Source: Phycisphaerae bacterium (GTDB lineage Bacteria > Planctomycetota > Phycisphaerae > UBA1845 > Fen-1342). From it: a stretch of DNA of 5,881 nucleotides. The notes beneath the pieces are model-generated. The model saw nothing but the letters and a program-made list of their open reading frames with translations. It made no database searches and had not been told where the DNA came from. The translations under genes were made by a program, and so were the position numbers. Where the stretch lies: the NCBI GenBank assembly GCA_026984555.1, contig JALSRY010000006.1, positions 1-5,881 on the forward strand, given 5' to 3'. Each line of letters begins with the position of its first letter. Position 1 is the stretch's first letter. Shown in pieces: positions 1 to 5,780 of the stretch.

Positions 1-998
1 TACCACTGGGTATGCGGGCTGATGAGGATCGAGCCGCTGACCGCCAATGCCCAGCACAGGTCGGGGCGCGCCACGCTACGCCGCCAGAGAATCACGCACG
101 ACGCGACGACGGACAGGCTCAGAATCGTCCCGATCACCCTGCCAGCCCCCCCCGGCAAGGCCGCGTCGCACACGCCGATCAGCGAAATCGACGTGTGGCC
201 GTTGAAATGGTTCTCAAGCGGCCAGTAGGTCCGCAAAGACCGCAGCATGAGCGCCGGCCAGTCGAACCCGCAGATGGCGGCGCCGAGCAGGTACAGGATG
301 GCCGCGACCACGCCCGCCGCCGACAACGCCCGCAAGCGACGTTGCAGCGCGACCAGCAGCAGCGGCAATAGCGCGAATTGGGGCTTGTAAAACAGCAGCC
401 CGAGCCACACGCCGGCCCGAATGTCCCGTCCGTTTCTCAATTCGGCATAGGTCCCGGCCAGCAGCAGCCAGGTTATCGCGGTGTTCTGGCCGCCCGTGAT
501 CGTGACCACGAACGGATAAAAGAGCAGGCCCAGGACGGCGGTAGTGGTCCAGGTCTGGTGAAATGCTGGCAGGTGGGGGCGCAGCAGGCGAACTCCGAGC
601 AGATACGCCGCCAGGAGCAGGGCGGTATAGACGACATACGCGACGCGGAAAGGGAGCATCGCGAGCGGCGCGAACGCGACCGCGACGGCCGGCGGATTTA
701 CGAATGAGCACAGGCCGCGAAAGTCCGGTCGTCCGACGATGCGCCCCTGCATTTGTTGCTGGAGTCGCAGGTCGTAGAGGCGGTGACCGACCCCTTCGAG
801 CACGAGGCGTCCGGCGGCGTAGGGGCTGATAAAGTCGCCGCCGACAGGCTCGCCACGGTGATCGATGAGGCTCCGATTCGCGGCGAGATGGACCGCGAAA
901 CCGAGCGTCCATCCCGCGAGCCCGACGATCGCGAGCAACCGCAACGCCGGGGCCGATGTCAGGCGATGGACTTGCCGATCGAACAATCCGTTCTCCAC
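1..998 (-). CDS. GT87/DUF2029-family polytopic membrane glycosyltransferase, C-terminus cut by window edge
   Basis: This frame is open from a TAG at 1139-1137 to the left edge and gives a hydrophobic, membrane-type protein. About 332 residues are visible from a GTG at 998. A first membrane segment lies at about residues 19-40. It is followed by an external-loop motif GGDFISPYAAG (53-63), then NPP (101-103), FYPFVVTITGGQNTAITWLL (160-179), GLLFYKPQFALLPLLL (200-215), HFNGHTSISLIG (264-275) and SPHTQW (327-332) at the edge. This order of motifs is that of GT87/DUF2029 enzymes, GT-C glycosyltransferases that use polyprenyl-phosphate sugars as donors on the outer face of the membrane. Asp55 in the GGDF motif sits where the family's proposed catalytic acid lies (inference). 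Sugar and acceptor cannot be told. The start is uncertain: no clear Shine-Dalgarno precedes 998, and GTG 1043 or TTG 986 are alternatives. An 8-G tract lies inside the gene. It is divergent from the glycyl-tRNA synthetase gene. Confidence 0.85.
   Translation of the reverse strand, partial: MENGLFDRQVHRLTSAPALRLLAIVGLAGWTLGFAVHLAANRSLIDHRGEPVGGDFISPYAAGRLVLEGVGHRLYDLRLQQQMQGRIVGRPDFRGLCSFVNPPAVAVAFAPLAMLPFRVAYVVYTALLLAAYLLGVRLLRPHLPAFHQTWTTTAVLGLLFYPFVVTITGGQNTAITWLLLAGTYAELRNGRDIRAGVWLGLLFYKPQFALLPLLLVALQRRLRALSAAGVVAAILYLLGAAICGFDWPALMLRSLRTYWPLENHFNGHTSISLIGVCDAALPGGAGRVIGTILSLSVVASCVILWRRSVARPDLCWALAVSGSILISPHTQW
146..153. repeat. 8-bp C/G homopolymer inside the glycosyltransferase gene
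   Basis: Eight consecutive C on the plus strand read as G8 in the coding strand, within the codons for LPGGAG (residues 281-286). The frame is intact on both sides: family motifs lie upstream (HFNGHTS) and downstream (SPHTQW). Such a tract is a possible slippage site, for the polymerase in vivo or in sequencing. Confidence 0.6.
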
Positions 999-1271
999 AT
1001 TCGCGGGTTCGGGCGGTCGGGACTGGCGAGACTCGGCGGCCACCAGCGCGCAACGCCGCAGGAGGCATCGACGCGTCGGTGGGGGCGGTTGAGTAGGGCT
1101 TTGCGTCCGAAAGCGAACGCTTCTAAACTGCCGATTCTAACAGTGTTGCGGCGACGGGGCCGACCGTGCCTCTGGGGGCTTCGCCCGACGGACCTTGTCG
1201 CGGACCCGGCGGGTTCGCGGGAGGTCGATCGCTTTGTGAACCGGACCTTGCAGCAGGAATCGAGGGCAACC
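999..1271. promoter_or_regulatory. divergent intergenic region between glycosyltransferase and glycyl-tRNA synthetase genes
   Basis: The 273-bp spacer should hold the promoters of both divergent genes. The AT-richest part is about 1099-1140. Here TTGCGT (1101-1106) and TAAACT (1124-1129), 17 bp apart, form a weak plus-strand sigma-70-like pair. TAGAAT (1139-1134) resembles a minus-strand -10. TTCTAA occurs twice (1121-1126 and 1135-1140). A near-palindrome AAGCGAACGCTT (1111-1122) lies between. A small GGGC-TTC-GCCC hairpin (1176-1186) would fall in the synthetase leader. No T-box specifier or anti-terminator is recognisable. No ORF here looks like a gene. Promoter assignments are guesses from motif likeness only. 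Confidence 0.35.
1262..1266 (+). promoter_or_regulatory. Shine-Dalgarno of the glycyl-tRNA synthetase gene
   Basis: GAGGG lies 5 nt before the ATG at 1272. No comparable purine-rich site precedes the in-frame ATG at 1293, and the upstream in-frame ATGs are antisense to the glycosyltransferase gene. This supports 1272 as the start. Confidence 0.55.
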
Positions 1272-2885
1272 ATGCCAGCCGACACCGCGCGTATGGAAAA
1301 ACTGACCGCTCTGTGCAAACGCCGGGGGTTCATCTTTCCCGGCAGCGAGATTTACGGCGGCCTGGGGGGATTCTGGGACTATGGCCCGCTGGGCGTCGAG
1401 CTGAAGCGCAACGTCAAGAACCGCTGGTGGCAGGATATGGTGCTGAACCCGCCGGCGGGGCTCGACGGCGGAGAGGTCAGCATGGTGGGGGTTGATTGCG
1501 CGATCATCATGAACCCGCGTGTCTGGGAGGCCAGCGGGCACGTGGGGGGATTCAAGGATCCGATGGTTTCGTGCAAAGCCGAGGGATGCAAAGCACTGTT
1601 CCGCGCGGATCAGATCTTCCGCGTCGCGCTACGCCGAAAGGAGGGGGACGCCCCGTTCGATCATTGCTGCGTCGAGGCTGGTTCCCCGGAGGATGCGATC
1701 CAGGAAGCCACCGCCAAGGCGGAGAAGCTGTCGAAAAAGCACGGCGGCGGGAGCTATGTTGCCGAAGCCGCCCCGTACCTGGACATCTACGAGTCTGAGC
1801 TGGAGCAGCTCAAGTGCCCGCGCTGCGATGCCGTCGGCTCGCTCACACCGCCGCGCGAGTTCAACCTGATGTTCGAGACGTTCGTCGGGGCGCTTCAGGA
1901 TTCGAGCAGCAAGGCGTATTTGCGGCCGGAGACGGCCCAAGGCATTTTCGTGAACTTCAAGAACGTGCTCGATACGTCGCGGGTAAAGATTCCGTTCGGG
2001 ATCGCGCAGGTCGGCAAGGCGTTTCGCAACGAGATCAACCCGCGCAACTACACCTTCCGCTCGCGCGAGTTCGAGCAGATGGAGATCGAGTTTTTCTGCC
2101 ACCCGGATACGTCGATGGCGTGGTACGAGTTCTGGCGGAAAGTGCGTTACGAGTGGTACGTCAACTTGGGGTTGCGCAGCGACAAGCTGCGATTGCGCGA
2201 CCAGACCGAGGACGAGCTTGCGCACTACTCGCGTGCGTGCGCCGACATCGAGTACCTGTTTCCGTTTTCGGAGGATTTCCAGGAGCTCGAGGGCGTCGCG
2301 CACCGTGGCAGCTACGATCTGACCCAGCACCAGAAACACAGCGGTCGCGACCTGAGCTACTTCGACGACGATGCCTGGCAGCGTGACGCCGCGAGATACA
2401 AAGGCGACAAGGACGCCGCCAGGAAGGCCAAAGAGGGGATGCCGTACCGCTATGTGCCGACGGTGATCGAGCCATCGGCCGGGGCGGACCGGGCCACCCT
2501 GGCGTTTCTGTGCGAAGCCTACACCGAGGACGAAGCACCCAACGACAAGGGGAAGCTCGAAACGCGGGTCGTGATGAAGTTCGACCCGAGAATCGCACCC
2601 ATCAAGGCCGCGTTTCTACCGCTGGTCAACAAGGAAGGAATGCCCGAAATCGCCGAGAAACTCTACGCCGAAGCCAAGCGGCACATGGTGGCGTTCTTCG
2701 ATGTCAAAGGGGCGATCGGGCGGCGTTATCGCCGACAGGACGAGGCCGGCACGCCGTTCTGCGTCACCGTGGACGGCCAGACGCTCGAAGACGGTACCGT
2801 GACGATCCGCGACCGCGACACGCTCGAACAGGTGCGCGTATCGAAAGACAAGGTGTTCGCCTGGCTGAGCGAGAAGCTGGCATGA
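1272..2885 (+). CDS. glyQS: glycine--tRNA ligase, single-chain homodimeric type
   Basis: This class II aminoacyl-tRNA synthetase charges tRNA-Gly with glycine in the cytosol, using ATP. The 537-residue length is slightly above the roughly 450-510 typical of bacterial single-chain enzymes. Visible in order are the N-terminal catalytic signature (KRRGFIFPGSEIYGG, 16-30; FWDYGPLGVELK, 34-45), a second block around VWEASGHVGGF (84-94), and the family motif RPETAQGIFVNFKN (218-231). Motif 2 is FRNEINPRN (251-259) followed by REFEQMEIEFF (265-275). Motif 3 is PSAGADR (401-407). An alpha/beta anticodon-binding domain spans about 435-535 and starts near VVMKFDPRIAPIKAA. Cys101, Cys106, Cys182 and Cys185 form a CX4C/CX2C pattern that could bind zinc. 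Residues 116-175 look like a variable insertion. The REFEQMEIEFF form matches the bacterial rather than the eukaryotic branch of this enzyme (recalled knowledge). It is a stand-alone gene, unrelated to the neighbouring secreted proteins. The in-frame extension back to 753 is rejected because it is antisense to the glycosyltransferase gene and lacks family motifs. Confidence 0.97.
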   Translation: MPADTARMEKLTALCKRRGFIFPGSEIYGGLGGFWDYGPLGVELKRNVKNRWWQDMVLNPPAGLDGGEVSMVGVDCAIIMNPRVWEASGHVGGFKDPMVSCKAEGCKALFRADQIFRVALRRKEGDAPFDHCCVEAGSPEDAIQEATAKAEKLSKKHGGGSYVAEAAPYLDIYESELEQLKCPRCDAVGSLTPPREFNLMFETFVGALQDSSSKAYLRPETAQGIFVNFKNVLDTSRVKIPFGIAQVGKAFRNEINPRNYTFRSREFEQMEIEFFCHPDTSMAWYEFWRKVRYEWYVNLGLRSDKLRLRDQTEDELAHYSRACADIEYLFPFSEDFQELEGVAHRGSYDLTQHQKHSGRDLSYFDDDAWQRDAARYKGDKDAARKAKEGMPYRYVPTVIEPSAGADRATLAFLCEAYTEDEAPNDKGKLETRVVMKFDPRIAPIKAAFLPLVNKEGMPEIAEKLYAEAKRHMVAFFDVKGAIGRRYRRQDEAGTPFCVTVDGQTLEDGTVTIRDRDTLEQVRVSKDKVFAWLSEKLA

Positions 2886-2943
2886 CACCGCCGGGGCGGG
2901 CACGCGGCCGTCGAGGCTTGGTCGTGGGGGTAGGGCGACGGGG
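2886..2943. other. convergent spacer with a small GC hairpin
   Basis: 58 bp separate the TGA of the synthetase gene from the TAA of the convergent propeller gene. CCGC-CGGG-GCGG at 2888-2899 can form a 4-bp stem directly after the synthetase stop. No T-run follows on either strand, so this is at best a weak or Rho-assisted terminator. Confidence 0.2.
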
Positions 2944-4620
2944 TTACTGCGGGTTTGGGTCGATCTCGCCGGTGGAGTCGCAATCGTAGTCGCCCAGGAC
3001 GATGTTGAGATCAGCGAGATCGACGACCCCGTCCTTGGTAAGGTCCGCGTCGGGGTCGTAGCCGCCGCCGTTCATGCTGACGATGACGGCGGCGATGTCG
3101 GAGATATTGGTCACGCCGTCGCGGTTCACATCACCCACGCAGCTATTCTGCCAGATGGCCAGCGGCAGGATGAACGTATCGTCGTCTTCCCGGGACTTCT
3201 CACCCGTATTGCCGGGGGAGATTCCGAAACCGGCGGCGATTTCGGGCAGTGTGTTGCCCATGAGGTCCGCGACCGCGATGGCGCGCGGCCGCAGGATATC
3301 GAGCGTGTTGTCGTTGTAGAGCCCGGCGGAACTGATGGGACTGGGGCTCACGCGGGTCCACACCTGGCCGTCGAGATCGGTCAGTGTAATCTCCACCTGC
3401 TGCTTGGCGGCGACACCGCCGACTTTTTGGCGGGTGATCAGGTCGAGATCGCCGTCGCCGTCGATGTCGGCCATGACGCCGGCGACGCCGAAATTGGTGG
3501 AATAGCCGGCATAGCCGGATTCGCCGCCGACGGGGGTAAACGCCACGCCGCCGTCGCAATCATGACGCCAGAACTCGATCTGGGTTCCGTCGAGATCGGT
3601 CAGTACGAGACCGGGGGGGCACCCGGGCGCGGGCGCATAGGCCAGCACGTCCGAACAGAGGAAGCTCGGGTAGAACACCTCCACGGCGAACTCGCCGGAG
3701 TCCATATCGAGGTCGTGCCACACGACCAGCGCCGGGTCGTCCTCGTTGGGCGGGTTTACCGAACCGGTAAAGCAGAGGTCGGGACGACCGTCTGCGTCGA
3801 AATCGCCGATCGCCAGTCCTCGGGTCCATTGGACGAGGACACCGCCGTCTATCCCCTCCCAGGTCGTGCGGTGCATACTGGCGATCGTGCTGTTGGTTTT
3901 CCAAAAATGAATCACGGCACCCTGGATATGCTGGATCGGGTCCGCGATGTAAACGAGCTCGTCGCGGCCGTCGCCGTCGAAGTCCGCCGCGAGCGCCTCC
4001 GGGGGGGTGATCGGATTGCCGCTCGTGTTGATCCCGAAGGGATACTTGCGATACGAAGCGAACTGCCGATTACCAAGGTTTTCGATGAGCCAGATTTCGT
4101 CGCCGAAATAGGGCAGGACGGCGAGGTCGGGGTCGCCGTCGCCGTCGAAATCGCCAACGCCGATTTCCGAGCACCCGTGGCGGAAAATCGACAACTCGTC
4201 GATGTAGGCGTTGGGAACGTACAGGTCGATATCGGGCCCCCGGACGAAACTGTCCACACCTTCGCCGAAGAAAAAGGTGAGAAACCGCTGGCGGGTGTCG
4301 GGGTTGTCGGTATCGGTCAGGAACCAGGCGACGGCGAGGTCGTTCCGGCCGTCGCCGTCGAAGTCGGCCGCTTCCACGTCCGTGATAAGACCGCTGTCCA
4401 CGTCAGAGCCCACTTGGGCGACGGTGAGCACGATCGGCTGTCGCTTGAGAAAGGTGGGTAGCGGGGGAGAGTCGTCCGCCAGCGTGGGAGAGGCGAGCAC
4501 CAACGAAGCCAAGGCGATACCCGCAGCGCACCCCGTCCGGCCGAACGCCGACGCGAGACGGCTCACCAGGCCGGTGCGCGAACCGGGAGGGACAAAACAG
4601 TCCAGCAACTCCGCAAACAT
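2944..4620 (-). CDS. secreted FG-GAP/VCBS-repeat beta-propeller protein with C-terminal dockerin
   Basis: The 558-residue exported protein (from the ATG at 4620) has no recognisable catalytic domain. It carries five clear FG-GAP/VCBS calcium loops of the form D-x-D-G/A-D-G-x-x-D/E: residues 86-94, 157-165, 213-221, 273-281 and 385-393. Degenerate copies occur near 341-344 (TDLDG) and 451-459 (ADLMGN). Together they suggest a seven-bladed integrin-like propeller, usually a binding or surface module. The C-terminus (495-547) is a type I dockerin pair: GDVNRDGVTNISDI, then DADLTKDGVVDLADLN. The signal sequence has Arg21 and Arg28, a hydrophobic core at about 31-43 and a likely cut after TLA (46-48). 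The start is doubtful. GTG 4566 would give a textbook 30-residue signal peptide and 540 residues; ATG 4632 and GTG 4689 are also in frame; none has a good Shine-Dalgarno. It lies 103 bp downstream of another dockerin gene on the same strand. Function is inferred as extracellular binding or scaffolding. Confidence 0.85.
   Translation of the reverse strand: MFAELLDCFVPPGSRTGLVSRLASAFGRTGCAAGIALASLVLASPTLADDSPPLPTFLKRQPIVLTVAQVGSDVDSGLITDVEAADFDGDGRNDLAVAWFLTDTDNPDTRQRFLTFFFGEGVDSFVRGPDIDLYVPNAYIDELSIFRHGCSEIGVGDFDGDGDPDLAVLPYFGDEIWLIENLGNRQFASYRKYPFGINTSGNPITPPEALAADFDGDGRDELVYIADPIQHIQGAVIHFWKTNSTIASMHRTTWEGIDGGVLVQWTRGLAIGDFDADGRPDLCFTGSVNPPNEDDPALVVWHDLDMDSGEFAVEVFYPSFLCSDVLAYAPAPGCPPGLVLTDLDGTQIEFWRHDCDGGVAFTPVGGESGYAGYSTNFGVAGVMADIDGDGDLDLITRQKVGGVAAKQQVEITLTDLDGQVWTRVSPSPISSAGLYNDNTLDILRPRAIAVADLMGNTLPEIAAGFGISPGNTGEKSREDDDTFILPLAIWQNSCVGDVNRDGVTNISDIAAVIVSMNGGGYDPDADLTKDGVVDLADLNIVLGDYDCDSTGEIDPNPQ
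2980..3138 (-). other. dockerin type I domain (two calcium loops) of the propeller protein
   Basis: Two copies of the duplicated calcium-loop/helix unit are present: D497-V-N-R-D501-G...D508, and D526-L-T-K-D530-G...D534-D537. Each is followed by a hydrophobic helix (IAAVIVSM and LNIVLGDY). Cys494 before and Cys547 after the pair could form a disulfide (inference). Known dockerins bind cohesins. In planctomycetes such domains often sit on non-cellulosomal secreted proteins, with unknown partners. Confidence 0.8.
3442..4365 (-). repeat. array of five Asp-rich FG-GAP loop repeats
   Basis: The DFDGDGR-type loops recur at uneven spacings of about 56-112 codons. At DNA level they repeat almost identically. 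A 20-bp word CGGCCGTCGCCGTCGAAGTC (plus strand) occurs at 3965-3984 and 4346-4365, and close variants start near 3449 and 4133. These are protein-domain repeats, not a mobile or CRISPR repeat. Confidence 0.75.
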
Positions 4621-4723
4621 GTCGTCAACCATATGGTCCCAACAACGCGGGCGGCTACAGAATCCGCAAAAGCACCGGGTCAGAGCCACCCACCGTCAGG
4701 AAGCCGCGGAGTGGTCTCGTCAA
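4621..4723. other. spacer between the two dockerin genes
   Basis: 103 bp lie between the TGA of the upstream dockerin gene and the chosen ATG of the propeller gene. It contains the palindrome ACCATATGGT (4628-4637), which overlaps an alternative in-frame ATG at 4632. No convincing -35/-10 pair and no terminator hairpin with a T-run are visible, so read-through from the upstream gene is possible. Confidence 0.3.
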
Positions 4724-5665
4724 TCAGTAACACGGATCGCCATACACGCTCAGCAATTCGGAAACATCCCCAACGTCGATTGTCCCGTCCTGGTTCAGGT
4801 CGGCCGCGGGGTTGAAACCCGCGTCGCCTGCGGACGTGCCGTACGCGCCCAACAGGACCGCGAGGTCGCCGATGTCGAGCCGCCAATCGCTGTTGACGTC
4901 GCCGTAGCAGGGATCGAGCTGGGAGACCTCGAACTCGGTGGTCGCGTAGAACAGGTCGTTGGGAGTGATGGTGAATGCGAGCTGCGTGCTCAGGTCTTCC
5001 GCCACGCTATCGGTGGGCAGGAACCCGAACTGCGGGTAGACCTCCGAGCCGGTGACGGTGCCGCCATGGTCCGTGGTGAGCGCACTGAGCATGTGCGCGA
5101 ATCGCGTACCGTCTTCGAGATAACCATCGAAAAAGGCGCGAAAAGCACCGTTTCCTTGGCCGCCTTCGCCGATCATCGCGGCCCCATCGCCGCCGAGATC
5201 GGTCAGCGTGAGGCTGGCGTAGCACCGTGCGACCGTGAAATCCTCCGTACCAGCGCCGGTGGGAACCAGCGGCGAGGCGATCTCAAATGTCGTCGTGTTG
5301 CCGTAAGAAAGTACGCCGATGTTCACCTGGACGCTGAAATTGTTGTCAAGGTGGGCGACAACCTGCGCGCTGAGCAGCGTGCCGACGAGGTCGGAGTTGT
5401 TCTCGTCATAAATGTCGATCGGGTCATTGAGCAGCCAGGACAGCGTAGCGGTGTTCGGATCCCAGACGGCTTCATTGGCGGGAACGACGATTCGACCATG
5501 TCCGATGGCGCTCTCGGCGTTGACGGCGATCGCGATATTCGGCACGACGTCAGAACCGTACGCCTTCACCGCGGCGGTCGGCATGCCAAGCGCCGCCAGG
5601 GACGCCAGCGCGAAAACAAGCGCAACAACCCCGCGACGATGATCGACCAGCAACTTCACTCCCAC
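4724..5665 (-). CDS. secreted protein with unrecognised beta-rich ectodomain and C-terminal dockerin
   Basis: This is a 313-residue exported protein. GTG 5665 is chosen because GGAGG lies 6 nt upstream; GTG 5680 would place that site inside the gene. The signal peptide has Lys4, Arg10 and Arg11, a hydrophobic core (GVVALVFALASLAALG, 12-27) and a probable cut after VKA (33-35). The ectodomain (about 36-249) is rich in Thr, Val, Gly and Asp, has a single Cys, and alternates hydrophobic residues as in beta-sandwich folds. Its phrases SWLLNDPIDIYD, NFSVQVNIGVLSYGNTTTF and TDLGGDGAAM remind me of ectodomains on planctomycete PEP-CTERM proteins, but I cannot name a family. The C-terminus (253-313) is a dockerin pair: GDVNSDWRLDIGDLAVLLGA, then DLNQDGTIDVGDVSELL, ending DPCY. 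No catalytic motif is visible. It lies 115 bp downstream of a PEP-CTERM gene and upstream of the propeller-dockerin gene, all on one strand, consistent with a cell-surface gene group. Confidence 0.85.
   Translation of the reverse strand: MGVKLLVDHRRGVVALVFALASLAALGMPTAAVKAYGSDVVPNIAIAVNAESAIGHGRIVVPANEAVWDPNTATLSWLLNDPIDIYDENNSDLVGTLLSAQVVAHLDNNFSVQVNIGVLSYGNTTTFEIASPLVPTGAGTEDFTVARCYASLTLTDLGGDGAAMIGEGGQGNGAFRAFFDGYLEDGTRFAHMLSALTTDHGGTVTGSEVYPQFGFLPTDSVAEDLSTQLAFTITPNDLFYATTEFEVSQLDPCYGDVNSDWRLDIGDLAVLLGAYGTSAGDAGFNPAADLNQDGTIDVGDVSELLSVYGDPCY
4727..4909 (-). other. dockerin type I domain of the 313-residue secreted protein
   Basis: The first loop is D256-V-N-S-D260-W-R-L-D264..D267 and the second is D289-L-N-Q-D293-G-T-I-D297..D300. 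Each is followed by a Leu-rich helix ending in A/V-Y-G. Trp261 replaces the Gly usual after the second Asp of the loop. Cys253 and Cys312 flank the pair and could pair as a disulfide (inference). Confidence 0.8.
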
Positions 5666-5780
5666 GGCTTTCCTCCACACGCCGCAACGCGTCTCGCCCC
5701 ATTTCCCAAACCATCGTGCGCGACGGCGTCCAACCCGGCGTAGCCTCGGCTCTCAAGGCGAAGCTCCCGGCCGGGACTGC
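5666..5780. other. spacer between PEP-CTERM and dockerin genes, with a 12-bp palindrome
   Basis: 115 bp. TCCCGGCCGGGA (5765-5776), a perfect palindrome, starts 4 nt after the stop of the PEP-CTERM gene. It can form only a short hairpin, and no T-run follows in the minus direction. It may be a weak terminator or an mRNA 3'-end structure. No clear promoter is visible before GTG 5665. Confidence 0.3.
5672..5676 (-). promoter_or_regulatory. Shine-Dalgarno deciding the start of the 313-residue dockerin protein
   Basis: GGAGG on the minus strand is separated by AAAGCC (6 nt) from GTG 5665. It is the best-placed ribosome binding site in the window. A second GTG at 5659 is in frame but less well spaced. 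Confidence 0.65.

Noticed and set aside
214..1068. 284-codon minus-strand frame with an ATG at 1068
   Set aside because: It is very Arg/Pro-rich and lacks motifs. The frame shifted by one base carries the membrane segments and GT87 motifs.
753..1271. In-frame 173-codon upstream extension of the glycyl-tRNA synthetase
   Set aside because: It is antisense to the start of the glycosyltransferase gene, is Arg- and Asp-rich without family motifs, and the ATG at 1272 has a ribosome site and begins just before the conserved N-terminus.
999..1271. T-box or glycine riboswitch leader for the synthetase gene
   Set aside because: No T-box sequence, specifier stem, glycine aptamer core or intrinsic terminator can be recognised in the spacer.
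1629..2339. 236-codon minus-strand frame inside the synthetase gene
   Set aside because: It is fully antisense to conserved catalytic motifs of the glycyl-tRNA synthetase and has no support of its own.
3442..4365. Repeated short words suggesting a CRISPR or tandem repeat array
   Set aside because: Spacing is irregular, the words are in frame, and they encode calcium-loop motifs; no unique spacers of constant length exist.
3427..4461. 344-codon plus-strand frame with repeated VAVAVEV-like segments
   Set aside because: The apparent repeats are the antisense reading of the Asp-rich FG-GAP loops in the true minus-strand gene.
4211..5743. 510-codon plus-strand open frame across both dockerin genes
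   Set aside because: It runs antisense to two genes with signal peptides and dockerins, spans their intergenic gap, and shows no recognisable domain. Long antisense frames are expected at this GC content.
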